The notes: generated by a model from the letters alone, not told the origin. Positions 16,270-26,531 are shown, numbered from the stretch's first letter. The stretch is 64,000 nucleotides of DNA from DFXE01 sp032054765 (GCA_032054765.1 DAMBSC010000006.1:124001-188000), one strand, 5' to 3'. Translations and numbers: made by a program.

Positions 16270-18333
16270 TTAGCCAATCATTTCTATACTTCGTTTGATA
16301 AACTTACTTAATGCTTCACCTTTCAACATCCCGTTACCCAACAAAGCAAGGTCGATTAGTTCATGTACAAGTTTATTACCTGAAGCATATTCAGCGAGTA
16401 TTTGATTGCGTTGTTCGCGCAGCTCATCGAGTTTTTTATTTGTGTTGGTCATATCTTCTTTTTCTTCAGAAGTGATTTCCTCCTCTTTCTTTTTGTTTTG
16501 AGCTTCCCGAAGGTCTGTTTGACGAGCTTCCCATCCTTTAATATCAGCCAACAGAGGTGATAATTTATCCGTACATGCTATTTCTTCATCAGCCAATACC
16601 TTTTTAACCAGCTCATGATCCGAATTCAAGACTAAATTAAACCGATCCGGCATCTCTCCGTAAAAAGACATTCCCGGTTGATTAGCGTACATCTCCCGCA
16701 TACGACGCATATATTCGCTCTGTGTAATCATAACAGGATTTGCATTAGCTCCCAGCGCTTCAAAGGCAATATCAAACTCTGTCTTTTCCACCTTTGGTAT
16801 CTGGCTTTTAAACATTTCCTGCAAAGCATCTTTCTGATCAGTATTGAGTGAAACCTGATTTGTATCTGATTTCCGTATGATATTATCAATCACATCACTG
16901 TCTACACGTACAAACCTTGTCTTTTCAAATTTCTGTTCAAGTTGTCCTACAATATGTGTATCCAATTGTCCATCCATCATCAATACACTATACCCCTTAT
17001 CTTTAGCTGCATGGATATAACTATATTGTTCTTCCGTACTGTTAGTATACAGATAAATCAAATCACCTTCTTTATCCGTTTGATTCTCTTTAATTAGTGT
17101 TTTATATTCATCGTAGGTATAGTATTTACCATCGACATCTTTAAACAAAGTGAATTTAATAGCGCGATCGTAGAACTTCTCCTCGGTTAGCATACCATAT
17201 TCTATGAAAAGTTTCAGACTATCCCATTTCTCTTCATACTGAGGACGATCATTTTTGAATATCTCTTCCAGACGATCCGCTACCTTCTTAGTGATATGAT
17301 TGGATATTTTCTTTACATTCTGATCGCTTTGTAAGTATGAACGGGATACATTCAACGGTATATCCGGCGAGTCAAGAACACCATGTAATAAGGTTAAGAA
17401 TTCAGGAACAATACCTTCTACAGAATCAGTAACAAATACCTGATTTGAATAAAGCTGTATCTTATTTCTATTTAAATCTATATTACTCTTAATACGTGGG
17501 AAATATAGGATACCGGTCAGATTAAACGGATAATCTACATTCAAATGGATCCAGAACAGCGGTTCTTCCGCCATTGGGTATAAATCCTGATAGAACTTCT
17601 TATAGTCTTCATCTGTCAATTCAGAAGGCTTACGTACCCATGCAGGTTTTGTATCATTTATAATATTGTCTTCTTCCGTGTCGACATACTTACCATCTTT
17701 CCATTCCTGTTTCTTTCCAAAAGCAATAGGAACAGGTAAGAAACGACAATATTTCTTCAATAATCCACTTATCTTATCTTTATTCAGGAAGTCTTTATTG
17801 TCATCATCAATATATAAAATAATGTCTGTTCCGAAATCATCCTTTTGAGTTTCTTCCATTGTATATTCGGGATTTCCTTCGCAACTCCATTTCATCGGAA
17901 CAGCACCTTCTTTATATGATTTGGTAACAATCTCAACTTTCTTTGATACCATAAAAGAAGAGTAAAAACCTAATCCGAAATGTCCGATAATTGAGGCAGC
18001 ATCATTCTTGTATTTTTCAACAAATTCTTCGGCACCGGAAAAAGCGATCTGATTAATATACTTATCAATTTCTTCAGCTGTCATACCGATACCATGATCA
18101 CTCACGGTGATAGTACCCGCTTTTTCATCAAGTTTTACATGTATTGTCTGGTCACCCAATTCACCTTTAAATTCACCAACTGAAGCTAATGTTTTTAATT
18201 TCTGAGTTGCATCCACCGCGTTTGACACAATTTCACGAAGGAAGATCTCATTGTCGCTATACAAAAACTTTTTAATAATGGGGAATATATTCTCACTTGT
18301 TACCCCAATGTTACCTTGTTTTGCCATATTCAT
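16270..18333 (-). CDS. htpG: Hsp90-family chaperone HtpG
   Basis: The protein has 687 residues; starting at the second Met (18327, MAKQGNIG) would remove two residues and is equally possible. The N-terminal GHKL ATPase has FLREIVSNAVDA, SDHGIGMT and GHFGLGFYSSFMV. The middle domain includes LYSNQVFVTD and GVLDSPDIPLNVSRSYLQ, and the C-terminal dimerisation domain follows. There is a charged insert rich in Lys and Glu near residues 610-640. It acts as an ATP-dependent chaperone in the cytoplasm. It is monocistronic, downstream of the clpC terminator, and both genes belong to protein quality control. Confidence 0.97.
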   Translation of the reverse strand: MNMAKQGNIGVTSENIFPIIKKFLYSDNEIFLREIVSNAVDATQKLKTLASVGEFKGELGDQTIHVKLDEKAGTITVSDHGIGMTAEEIDKYINQIAFSGAEEFVEKYKNDAASIIGHFGLGFYSSFMVSKKVEIVTKSYKEGAVPMKWSCEGNPEYTMEETQKDDFGTDIILYIDDDNKDFLNKDKISGLLKKYCRFLPVPIAFGKKQEWKDGKYVDTEEDNIINDTKPAWVRKPSELTDEDYKKFYQDLYPMAEEPLFWIHLNVDYPFNLTGILYFPRIKSNIDLNRNKIQLYSNQVFVTDSVEGIVPEFLTLLHGVLDSPDIPLNVSRSYLQSDQNVKKISNHITKKVADRLEEIFKNDRPQYEEKWDSLKLFIEYGMLTEEKFYDRAIKFTLFKDVDGKYYTYDEYKTLIKENQTDKEGDLIYLYTNSTEEQYSYIHAAKDKGYSVLMMDGQLDTHIVGQLEQKFEKTRFVRVDSDVIDNIIRKSDTNQVSLNTDQKDALQEMFKSQIPKVEKTEFDIAFEALGANANPVMITQSEYMRRMREMYANQPGMSFYGEMPDRFNLVLNSDHELVKKVLADEEIACTDKLSPLLADIKGWEARQTDLREAQNKKKEEEITSEEKEDMTNTNKKLDELREQRNQILAEYASGNKLVHELIDLALLGNGMLKGEALSKFIKRSIEMIG

Positions 18334-18391
18334 ATATTTTATTAGTATTGTAGTTCTACTATGTTTGAAAATCGCTTATAGAAAAACAAAA

Positions 18392-18422
18392 AAAATGCCA
18401 GACAACAAGTGTCTGACATTTT
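18392..18422. terminator. Bidirectional-looking hairpin between htpG and clpC
   Basis: Thirteen-base arms (AAAATGCCAGACA and TGTCTGACATTTT, one mismatch) surround a 5-nt loop. On the minus strand a T-rich tract follows, so it should end clpC transcripts. It lies 22 bases after the clpC stop codon. Confidence 0.8.
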
Positions 18423-18444
18423 TACAGTTTATAAAATTATATTT

Positions 18445-21018
18445 TTAACCTTCAGGTATGACTTCTTCGCTTTTTTGAATTGTCATAACAAGTTTCTGCT
18501 CATCTTTATCAAAACCGACAAGAATGGTATCCCCTTCGCTAACTGAAGCTTTAATTATCATTTCAGCCATTTCATCTTCCAGATATTTCTGAATAGCACG
18601 TTTCAGAGGACGAGCTCCGAATTGTACATCATAACCTTTTGAAGCAATGAAATCTTTGGCCTCGTCTGTCAGGATTAATGAATAACCAAGTTTATTAATA
18701 CGGTCATACAAACCTTCCAACTCAATATCAATGATCTTATGAATTGCAGCTTTATCCAATTGGTCAAACATAATTATATCATCGATACGATTCAAGAACT
18801 CTGGAGCAAAAGCCTTATTCAATGCTTTCTGTATAACACCACGTGAAAACTCTTTATCTGTTTCACCTTCTGCTTTGGTAGTGAAACCAACTCCACGACC
18901 AAAATCTTTTAATTGACGTGTACCGATATTGGATGTCAATATAAGAATAGTATTCTTAAAGTCTACACGTCTGCCAAGACTGTCAGTCAAACGGCCTTCA
19001 TCAAGTACTTGTAACAGAATATTGAATACATCCGGATGCGCTTTTTCAATCTCGTCTAATAAAACTACTGAGTATGGTTTTCTTCTTACTTTTTCAGTAA
19101 GCTGTCCACCTTCTTCGTAACCCACATATCCCGGAGGCGCTCCAATCAAACGTGATACGGCAAATTTTTCAAGGTATTCACTCATATCAATACGTATTAA
19201 AGAATCTGCAGAATCAAACAGATATTCAGCCAGTTTCTTTGCTAAATGGGTTTTACCAACTCCTGTTGGACCCAAAAACATAAAGGTTCCTATTGGCTTA
19301 TTGGGATCTTTCAATCCTACACGGTTACGCTGAATAGCTTTAACAATTTTTGAAACAGCTTCATCCTGACCGATTACTTTATTTTTCAGCACTTCTCCCA
19401 TTTCAAGGAGTTTTATGTTTTCAGCTGTAGCAATACGTTGCACCGGAACACCTGACATCATGGCAACTACTTCAGCAACTTTTTCTTCATCTACCGTTTC
19501 ACGATGTTCCTGAAGTTCTTTTTCCCATTTCGACTTGGCAGCTTCCAATTGTAATAAATACTGACGTTCCTTATCACGGAAACTTGCAGCTAATTCAAAA
19601 TTCTGGGACTTAACTGCCGCCAGTTTTTCTGTTTTGGTATCTTCTATCTTAGCCTCTAATTCCTCAATACTTTTGGGAACGATGATATTAGCAATATGTA
19701 CCCTGGAACCAGCTTCATCCAATGCATCAATAGCCTTATCCGGGAAGTTGCGGTCGCTGATATATCTTTCTGTCAAGTTTACACACGCTTTAAGTGCATC
19801 ATCAGTATATATTACATTATGATGTTCTTCGTAACGTGGTTTAATATTCTGTAAGATCTGAAGAGTTTCTTCCGCTGTAGTCGGATCTACAATCACTTTC
19901 TGAAAACGACGTTCCAATGCACCGTCTTTCTCAATATTCTTACGATATTCATCTAATGTTGTTGCACCGATACATTGTATTTCACCACGCGCTAGAGCTG
20001 GTTTCAACATATTGGCGGCATCCATTGATCCTGAAGCAGAGCCAGCACCTACAATCGTATGGATCTCATCTATAAACAGAATGATATTTGGATTCTTAGA
20101 CAATTCATTCAATATTGCTTTAATACGTTCTTCAAATTGTCCGCGATATTTCGTACCGGCAACAATAGAAGCCATATCTAAGCTTATCACTCTTTTATCA
20201 AACAAAATACGTGACACTTTACGTTGTATAATACGCAAAGCCAAACCTTCCACTATAGCAGATTTACCAACTCCAGGTTCACCGATCAAAACCGGATTAT
20301 TTTTCTTCCTGCGACTTAGTATTTGTGCCAAACGTTCGATCTCCTTTTCACGTCCAACTATAGGATCCAAACGGTTCTCCGCAGCGGCACGGGTCATATC
20401 TGTACCAAAGTTATCTAAAACCGGTGTATCGTTGGGGGATTTAGGCTGACCAGATCCTGCACCAGGTGCGTTTGACGATTCTTTACGGGAAGTGAAATTG
20501 TCTTCATCTTCATCGTCATCATCATCGGTATACCCACCACTTATATCATCAACTTCTTCATATTCATCCATATCAACCGATTCTGAACTATTTACCAAAC
20601 TATTATACACAGAACGATATGTAATTCCAGATTCACCTAATACCTTTGCAGCAACATTAAATTCCTCTTTAAGTATAGCTAAAAGTAAATGTTCTGTACC
20701 TGTTTCTTCACTTTTGAACAAACGTGCTTCTAACATACTCATCCGTAAAACGCGTTCTGTCGTTTTACTTATAGCTATTTCAGCCTTCGAAGAATCATCT
20801 ACTTCATAAGAATTACGTATATCTTGTTCTATATCTTTTTTAATGTCATATATATCAGCATTAAGTTCATGCAATATTTCGATGGCTCTTCCACCACCAT
20901 CACGAATAATGCCTAACATTAGATGCTCAGGCCCTATATAGCTGTTCTGAAGCCGTGCTGCCTCTTCCCTACTATATTCCAAAACATCCATTAATCTTTT
21001 TGAATAATTGCTCTTCAT
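18445..21018 (-). CDS. clpC: ATP-dependent Clp protease ATP-binding subunit ClpC
   Basis: The protein has 857 residues: a double Clp_N domain (about 1-145), an acidic low-complexity linker (about 150-185, DDDDEDEDN), AAA module 1 with Walker A GEPGVGKSA, a UVR-like middle segment at about 455-490 (ELAASFRDKERQ), and AAA module 2 with Walker A GPTGVGKTH, sensor LTSNIG and the ClpB D2-small domain (GYDVQFGARPLKRAIQ). The UVR-type middle domain, shorter than the ClpB coiled coil, places it in ClpC. It unfolds substrates for ClpP, which is not in the window. It is monocistronic and ends in the hairpin at 18392-18422. Confidence 0.96.
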   Translation of the reverse strand: MKSNYSKRLMDVLEYSREEAARLQNSYIGPEHLMLGIIRDGGGRAIEILHELNADIYDIKKDIEQDIRNSYEVDDSSKAEIAISKTTERVLRMSMLEARLFKSEETGTEHLLLAILKEEFNVAAKVLGESGITYRSVYNSLVNSSESVDMDEYEEVDDISGGYTDDDDDEDEDNFTSRKESSNAPGAGSGQPKSPNDTPVLDNFGTDMTRAAAENRLDPIVGREKEIERLAQILSRRKKNNPVLIGEPGVGKSAIVEGLALRIIQRKVSRILFDKRVISLDMASIVAGTKYRGQFEERIKAILNELSKNPNIILFIDEIHTIVGAGSASGSMDAANMLKPALARGEIQCIGATTLDEYRKNIEKDGALERRFQKVIVDPTTAEETLQILQNIKPRYEEHHNVIYTDDALKACVNLTERYISDRNFPDKAIDALDEAGSRVHIANIIVPKSIEELEAKIEDTKTEKLAAVKSQNFELAASFRDKERQYLLQLEAAKSKWEKELQEHRETVDEEKVAEVVAMMSGVPVQRIATAENIKLLEMGEVLKNKVIGQDEAVSKIVKAIQRNRVGLKDPNKPIGTFMFLGPTGVGKTHLAKKLAEYLFDSADSLIRIDMSEYLEKFAVSRLIGAPPGYVGYEEGGQLTEKVRRKPYSVVLLDEIEKAHPDVFNILLQVLDEGRLTDSLGRRVDFKNTILILTSNIGTRQLKDFGRGVGFTTKAEGETDKEFSRGVIQKALNKAFAPEFLNRIDDIIMFDQLDKAAIHKIIDIELEGLYDRINKLGYSLILTDEAKDFIASKGYDVQFGARPLKRAIQKYLEDEMAEMIIKASVSEGDTILVGFDKDEQKLVMTIQKSEEVIPEG

Positions 21019-21098
21019 ATTATAAATAATGTGCTAATGTTCAAATTCTATATCTATCATATATATAACATCAAAATCCGTGCCATTGTTGAGAAAAA

Positions 21099-21911
21099 TT
21101 ATTTTTTAAAGCATTTTATAAAAAAAAGAATTTGATAGTCTATTGCATTTCGCCAATATGGAGCATTATGTCCACCAGGTCGTACTGTATAATCATGATC
21201 AATTTTACGATCTAATAATTTCTGATGAAAATTATTATTTACCTCAAAAAAGAAATCGTCTGTTCCACAATCAAATATAATGTTTAAATCGCGATTATTT
21301 ATTTTATCTATTTGATTAATAACGGTATGCTCTTCCCATAGTTGACGGTTTTCAGACATTTCCCCTAATTGTTTGCTCATTTCCCAATTTTTAGGAAACG
21401 GACGTATATCCACACCCCCACTCATACTTCCTACCGAACCGAACAAGTCAGGATGGCGAAATGCTATCCACAAGGCTCCATGTCCCCCCATACTTAAACC
21501 TGCTATGGCACGGGAATCTTTATTATTCCTAGTATTATAATTCGAATCAATATATTTTACTAACTCTTTGGATACAAATGTCTCATATCGATAAGAATGA
21601 TCCTTCGGGCTATCCCAATACCAGCTGTTTTTTCCATCCGGACATACAAATATTAGGTTATTTTTTTCAGCTATTTCCAATAGGTCAGGTTTAATATTCA
21701 ACCACGCCTTCTCATTACCGCTATAACCATGCAACAAATATATGGTTGAAGCGGGTAGTTCCTTTTTTTCCGGAGCAATGACTACAACCTTAATGTTTTT
21801 ACTCATTGCATTACTATAAACTTGTATGCTATCAACTCTCGTCGCATTTACTGAAACAGTAAATAAAAAGACAAAAAGTATTACATTTAATGTTTTCATG
21901 TTTCGTTTCAT
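21099..21911 (-). CDS. Secreted alpha/beta-hydrolase esterase (esterase D/tributyrin esterase family)
   Basis: Start chosen at 21911 (MKRNMKTLN, 270 residues), which avoids a 29-base overlap with the upstream gene; ATG 21899 is an alternative. A signal peptide is clear (KTLNVILFVFLFTVSVNA). The alpha/beta-hydrolase core has the oxyanion-loop segment IYLLHGYSGNEKAWL, the nucleophile elbow GLSMGGHGALW (Ser), a probable acid in DCGTDDFF and the catalytic His in VRPGGHNAPYW. This group hydrolyses short-chain or acyl/feruloyl esters; the substrate is unknown. It follows the 21925 gene by 13 bases, so the two are probably cotranscribed. Confidence 0.88.
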   Translation of the reverse strand: MKRNMKTLNVILFVFLFTVSVNATRVDSIQVYSNAMSKNIKVVVIAPEKKELPASTIYLLHGYSGNEKAWLNIKPDLLEIAEKNNLIFVCPDGKNSWYWDSPKDHSYRYETFVSKELVKYIDSNYNTRNNKDSRAIAGLSMGGHGALWIAFRHPDLFGSVGSMSGGVDIRPFPKNWEMSKQLGEMSENRQLWEEHTVINQIDKINNRDLNIIFDCGTDDFFFEVNNNFHQKLLDRKIDHDYTVRPGGHNAPYWRNAIDYQILFFIKCFKK

Positions 21912-21924
21912 ATTTTGTGTAAAA

Positions 21925-23232
21925 TTAGATTTCTTCATAAATTTTTTCAGCATATTTCATGACCATTTGTTTTAATTCTGTTGTATAACTATTATCGGTC
22001 TTTTTTAACTCATCTAAAAACAAATGAAATACTTTACTTAATCTGCTATCTGGATAATGGTTTTGCAAGCTAACTATAAGTTCAAACACTGAATTGATGA
22101 TCTTTCGTTTATTCGTGTTTTCAAATGTAGACGTATTAACACCTTCGTTAAACAAAAAAGATTCGAGATATACAGGACATTTTTGTAATAATCTTAAAGC
22201 ATGTCTGTTTGTAGGATAATTCCTTGCATACTGTTCTCTTTCAATAACATATTTAGCCAAATCCTGTCTGTCGACCAGCAATTCTTCAGGACCTTCTAGT
22301 GCATAATCATCAGCTATATATAATTCGATAGCTTTCTTGTAATCATCTGTAACATAAGGTTCGAACAACTGATAATAAAACGCATAGTCTAAATATACAT
22401 ATCTGGCACTATCAATGTAATTATATAGTGTTAATTTCAGAGAAGACCAAAAGTACGGGTAATCTTCATTAAGGTCATCCTCGCAGAAGTTTAATTGGCG
22501 AATACAATTCATCCATTCCGAAGCATCAATCGGTGTAAAATAATCATCAACATGATCAAAGATATTATTAGCTTCGGCAGAATTGGTTTGTGCTAATTTA
22601 GCTTTCAGTGCTTCTACTTCTTCTTTTCGCTTTGCTCTTTTCTCTTCTACCCAGGGACGCGCTAATTCTATATAGTTAATTTGTTTCTGAAAGCAAATTT
22701 TTCCTTTTATATCTACCTGGTATTGTTTTTCTACAAGAAAGGGGGTGTCTTCATCTGAGGATATATTATCTATAGTTTTGATAATATTATTTTCAGTAAC
22801 TACCACATTGTCGTGAAAATAATGCTGATATGTTATAAGTCTATCAATTAAATCCCCATTGGTATTATAACAACATATATCCATTAGCCCATCTCCTAAT
22901 GAAAAGAAAATAAGAACAAACGGACTTTCCTTTAAAGAGATATAACCTACCCCAAATATATCTGAATAATTAATTTGTTTCACTCTAACATCCGGCCACT
23001 TGTAAAAAAGCGAATCTTTCGGAACAAGACTATATTCCGTATTAGAATATGGAAAAAATGCTGGTAATTCTTTTTCTGGTATTTTAACGATATATTGATT
23101 AAATCGTTCAGAGGCTAAAGAATTCTCATTTTGTGCTGCTATATTAGGAACAAAGCATATTGCAAATAGTACGAGAAGCAACAGCTTTATATACAAACAT
23201 ATTATTTTTCTTCTATTTTCTCGATATCTCAT
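21925..23232 (-). CDS. Secreted protein of unknown function
   Basis: The protein has 435 residues with a long basic N-terminus and a signal peptide (LLLLVLFAICFVPNIAAQ). I do not recognise a family. The first 150 residues look beta-rich and the rest largely helical, with a charged helix at about 190-215 (KRAKRKEEVEALKAKLA). It is probably the first gene of a two-gene unit with the downstream esterase, so it may assist or accompany it in the periplasm. A -7-like box lies upstream on the minus strand at 23315-23322. Confidence 0.7.
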   Translation of the reverse strand: MRYRENRRKIICLYIKLLLLVLFAICFVPNIAAQNENSLASERFNQYIVKIPEKELPAFFPYSNTEYSLVPKDSLFYKWPDVRVKQINYSDIFGVGYISLKESPFVLIFFSLGDGLMDICCYNTNGDLIDRLITYQHYFHDNVVVTENNIIKTIDNISSDEDTPFLVEKQYQVDIKGKICFQKQINYIELARPWVEEKRAKRKEEVEALKAKLAQTNSAEANNIFDHVDDYFTPIDASEWMNCIRQLNFCEDDLNEDYPYFWSSLKLTLYNYIDSARYVYLDYAFYYQLFEPYVTDDYKKAIELYIADDYALEGPEELLVDRQDLAKYVIEREQYARNYPTNRHALRLLQKCPVYLESFLFNEGVNTSTFENTNKRKIINSVFELIVSLQNHYPDSRLSKVFHLFLDELKKTDNSYTTELKQMVMKYAEKIYEEI

Positions 23233-23314
23233 GATCTGTGAAAAGGATATGTTAGTTGAGTTGACAATTAATCATCTACCATTGTATATGTGTAGATTAC
23301 TTTTCACTATCTCA

Positions 23315-23322
23315 CAAAAATA
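23315..23322 (-). promoter_or_regulatory. -7 box TATTTTTG (minus strand)
   Basis: A match to TAnnTTTG reading leftwards, 82 bases before the start codon at 23232. In AT-rich DNA this match alone is weak. Confidence 0.35.
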
Positions 23323-23652
23323 AAGAAAAGTTTCGGTAACACTCATATTAGTATCAATTATCTTATTTAAAGAGGATATCACTATAGTTAAACAGCACTT
23401 AATCAAAGCATTGAAATGATTCGTAAAAACATTTGCAATATGTATTATTCAGCTTATTATAATAAAATAATGGCTATAAGTTTTTTATAAATTGTCTAAA
23501 ATTTCTTTCTTTTTCTTTCTTTTTGATCAATAATACCTGTTTTTATTAACTGCATATTTTAATAAAATAGACAAAACAGAAACATAGCAAACATTATTTA
23601 ACGAATAAACCTCCTATTTTTACTATTTTTCACGAAAACAGCCCTTATTTTT

Positions 23653-23737
23653 AGAAATCATCTGGGTTAGTTCCTCATTTTAACGCGCAATTTCCAGAAA
23701 TCATCTAGGTGATTTACCAAATTCACCTGGATGATTT
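23653..23737. repeat. Triplicated 15-bp motif forming a hairpin in a long non-coding region
   Basis: The 960-base stretch 23233-24191 holds no convincing gene. Here AAATCATCTGGGTTA (direct, from 23655) is followed by AAATCATCTAGGTGA (23698-23712) and its inverted copy TCACCTGGATGATTT (23723-23737). The last two form a 15-bp stem with one G-T pair and a 10-nt loop, followed by a short T run. It could be regulator binding sites or an RNA hairpin. Confidence 0.5.
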
Positions 23738-24025
23738 TTAAACAAATCCTGCCAGCTCAAAGCAAAATGGCATAAATATACAAAACTAGAGTTATTTTAA
23801 CTACTCGTTCAGTCTGAAAACACACTTAAGAGGAAATAACAAAAAGAAAACAATTTCATTTATCTTTATCATAAAGAGAGATCAAACACATAATTACGTA
23901 ACAAAACTACTACAAAAAAATCACTTACATTTCTTTTTGCATTTTCCAAGCGCTTAAATACTCTTAAATTTTCAAATAATTTCAAACCAGACATAAATAC
24001 AGCAATTAAGGGATATATAAATTAA

Positions 24026-24050
24026 CAAAATGTCAATCCTTGACATTTTG
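24026..24050. repeat. Perfect 11-bp inverted repeat, 3-nt loop
   Basis: CAAAATGTCAA, then TCC, then TTGACATTTTG. It is about 140 bases beyond the proS stop codon, and its function is unknown. No T run is long enough to call it a terminator with confidence. Confidence 0.5.
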
Positions 24051-24106
24051 CCAAAAGCAGAAAGTGCTCATCTGTATTGACTATCTGATTATGAAGGGTA
24101 GTTATG

Positions 24107-24177
24107 ACGAAAAATGGTATTTTTCGTTGGATACAGTAAATGGTAAGTGGTATATCAGTTTCTCATACCACTACCAT
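24107..24177 (-). terminator. Two consecutive hairpins downstream of proS
   Basis: The near hairpin (24140-24177) has arms ATGGTAAGTGGTAT and ATACCACTACCAT with one bulge, starting 15 bases after the proS stop on the minus strand. The second (24107-24127) has perfect 9-bp arms ACGAAAAAT/ATTTTTCGT around GGT. They probably end or stabilise the proS transcript; neither has a long T tract. Confidence 0.5.
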
Positions 24178-24191
24178 CATTTAAATATATC

Positions 24192-25685
24192 TTAATATGC
24201 TCTTGCAAACAATACTCGTTGTGCAGATGGTTTTCCTGTAACCATACATTTGCCCGGAGTCTTATCTCCATCCAGAGGAATACAGCGTATCGTTGCTTTT
24301 GTTTCGTTCTTTATTTGCTCTTCTGTTTCAGGAGTACCATCCCAGTGAGCCATAATGAAAAGACCATCTTCAATCTTTTCTTTAAATTCGTCGTAGGTAT
24401 CCACCTGGATAATATGTGATTCGCGATAATCAAAGGCTTTCTGATAGATATTCCGTTGAATATCATCAAGCAAGGTCTTAACATATTCCTCAATTCCATC
24501 ACAAGTGATCGTCTCTTTTTCCAGTTTGTCGCGACGCATCACCTCAATAGTATTATTCTCTAGATCACGCCCTCCCATAGCTAAGCGTACAGGAACACCC
24601 TTCAGTTCATATTCTGCAAACTTCCAACCTGGTTTTTTGTTATCCGCATCATCAAATTTAACGGAAATACCCATAGCTTTCAATTTTGAAACAATGCCGG
24701 AAACCTTTTCACTTATCTGAGCCAATTGCTCTTCATTTCTATAGATAGGAATAATGACCACTTGTATTGGTGCTAATTTAGGAGGCAGTACCAGCCCGTT
24801 ATCATCGGAATGAGACATAATTAACGCCCCTACCAGACGTGTAGAAACCCCCCACGAAGTAGCCCATGCATATTCGTTTTTACCTTCTTTATCAATAAAC
24901 GTAACATCAAATGCTTTGCCGAAATTCTGTCCGAGGAAGTGAGATGTACCGGCTTGTAAAGCTTTTCCATCCTGCATCATCGCTTCAATGGTATAGGTAT
25001 CCAAAGCCCCTGCAAAACGTTCACTTTCTGATTTTCTACCTTTTACAACAGGCATTGCCATAAATTCTTCTGCGAATTTAGCATATACGCCTTGCATTTT
25101 TATGGTTTCCTCTACTGCTTCTTCTTTTGTTGCATGTGCAGTATGCCCCTCTTGCCACAAAAATTCGGCTGTACGAAGGAACAAACGGGTACGCATCTCC
25201 CAACGCATTACATTTGCCCACTGATTAATAAGAATAGGCAGGTCGCGATACGACTGTATCCAGTTACGATATGTATTCCATATAATTGTTTCCGAAGTAG
25301 GACGAATAATCAGTTCTTCTTCCAATTTAGCTGCCGGATCCACAACTACTCCTGAACCATCAGGAGCATTTTTCAAACGATAATGAGTTACAACTGCACA
25401 CTCCTTGGCAAACCCTTCAACATGGTCAGCCTCACGACTTAAAAAAGATTTAGGAATAAGCAAGGGGAAATAAGCGTTTACATGGCCGGTTTCCTTGAAC
25501 ATATCGTCAAGCGCACGTTGCATTTTTTCCCAGATTGCGTATCCGTATGGTTTGATAACCATACATCCGCGTACAGCAGAATTCTCTGCCAAATCAGCCT
25601 TTATAACCAAATCCTGATACCATTGTGAATAATTTTCACTTCTTTTGGTAAGTTCTTTCAGCTCTTTTGCCATCTTCGTTTTCAA
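24192..25685 (-). CDS. proS: Prolyl-tRNA synthetase (archaeal/eukaryotic type, ProRS type 3)
   Basis: It charges tRNA-Pro with proline. The 497 residues match the short type-3 enzymes that lack the bacterial editing insertion. Class II motifs are visible: motif 2 around NQWANVMRWEMRTRLFLRTAEFLWQEGHTAH and motif 3 with SHSDDNGLVLPPKLAPIQVV. The anticodon-binding domain follows, with VRLAMGGRDLENN, and the protein ends in the aromatic tail FARAY. The first Met (MKTKMAKELK) was kept, but MAKELK at 25673 is possible. It is monocistronic with hairpins downstream and divergent from a DUF1097 gene. Confidence 0.96.
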   Translation of the reverse strand: MKTKMAKELKELTKRSENYSQWYQDLVIKADLAENSAVRGCMVIKPYGYAIWEKMQRALDDMFKETGHVNAYFPLLIPKSFLSREADHVEGFAKECAVVTHYRLKNAPDGSGVVVDPAAKLEEELIIRPTSETIIWNTYRNWIQSYRDLPILINQWANVMRWEMRTRLFLRTAEFLWQEGHTAHATKEEAVEETIKMQGVYAKFAEEFMAMPVVKGRKSESERFAGALDTYTIEAMMQDGKALQAGTSHFLGQNFGKAFDVTFIDKEGKNEYAWATSWGVSTRLVGALIMSHSDDNGLVLPPKLAPIQVVIIPIYRNEEQLAQISEKVSGIVSKLKAMGISVKFDDADNKKPGWKFAEYELKGVPVRLAMGGRDLENNTIEVMRRDKLEKETITCDGIEEYVKTLLDDIQRNIYQKAFDYRESHIIQVDTYDEFKEKIEDGLFIMAHWDGTPETEEQIKNETKATIRCIPLDGDKTPGKCMVTGKPSAQRVLFARAY

Positions 25686-25895
25686 TTAGATTTTATGGGT
25701 GGCAAAGTTAGGAAATATTGTTTGAAAATAAAGCGTAAAATATTTAACATAATTTGGTTAGTGTAATTATGTCAACTCAAAGATCAATACAAGCTTCACT
25801 ATTAGAAAAATAAAGTGAAAATACTTATTGTAAGTTATACAAATATGTAAATTCATATGTAACTATAAGATATAGAAGTAATTTATTTATTTTTC

Positions 25896-25903
25896 TATAT
25901 TTG
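25896..25903 (+). promoter_or_regulatory. -7 box TATATTTG
   Basis: An exact consensus match 49 bases before the ATG at 25952. Confidence 0.5.
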
Positions 25904-25951
25904 TCCCAAACGATATAATTAATTTATAATAACTAACTTAAATCTAAAATC

Positions 25952-26479
25952 ATGCCATTAAAAAAGTTTGTATTAATACCTGTTATCATAGGTATATTAG
26001 CGTTTTTTATTCAAGTATTAGACCAATTGTTATCACCTGTAATGCCACCGGCTGGTAATGTTGGTTTCAGTTGGATATGTTTCCAGTCGTGGGCCGTTTA
26101 TTTCTTCTCTGGTTGTACCGTCAAAGGAGGTATCAAAGCTTTTATATCGTATGCCATAGGTGTTATTGCTTCGATTCTTATTATGACGATGGGAGGAGCT
26201 ATGTTTCCGGCTATCGGATTCTTTGCTGTACCGCTTGCAGTAGGAATAATTGCTTGTGCTGCTATTTTTCTTGAACGAAATGACTGGACATCATGTATTC
26301 CTGCCTTGTTTATTGGTGCTGGAGCATTCTTCGCATTTATGAATTATGTTCCCGGAGCTACATTTTGTAATGCATCTTTGACTATCATGGTTTATTGCCT
26401 AATCGGTCTTCTATTCGGTTTTGTAACGATCCTGCTTCGATCTAAATACGAAGAAAAAGTAAAATCTGAAAATAAGTAA
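25952..26479 (+). CDS. DUF1097 (YcdZ-like) inner-membrane protein
   Basis: The 175 residues are almost entirely hydrophobic, with about five or six membrane segments and a basic C-terminal tail (RSKYEEKVKSENK). The glycine-rich segments and the VGFSWICFQSWAVYFFSG stretch match the DUF1097 family, whose function is not established. It is monocistronic between a consensus promoter and the terminator at 26493-26531. Confidence 0.8.
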   Translation: MPLKKFVLIPVIIGILAFFIQVLDQLLSPVMPPAGNVGFSWICFQSWAVYFFSGCTVKGGIKAFISYAIGVIASILIMTMGGAMFPAIGFFAVPLAVGIIACAAIFLERNDWTSCIPALFIGAGAFFAFMNYVPGATFCNASLTIMVYCLIGLLFGFVTILLRSKYEEKVKSENK

Positions 26480-26492
26480 AACTGAAATGCCA

Positions 26493-26531
26493 AAAAAAGT
26501 GATACATATAAATTTTGTGTATCACTTTTTT
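26493..26531. terminator. Bidirectional rho-independent terminator
   Basis: Perfect 14-bp arms (AAAAAAGTGATACA 26493-26506, TGTATCACTTTTTT 26518-26531) around an 11-nt loop, with A and T runs on either side. It serves the convergent genes ending at 26479 and 26522, and the last codons of the minus-strand gene are part of the stem. Confidence 0.88.
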
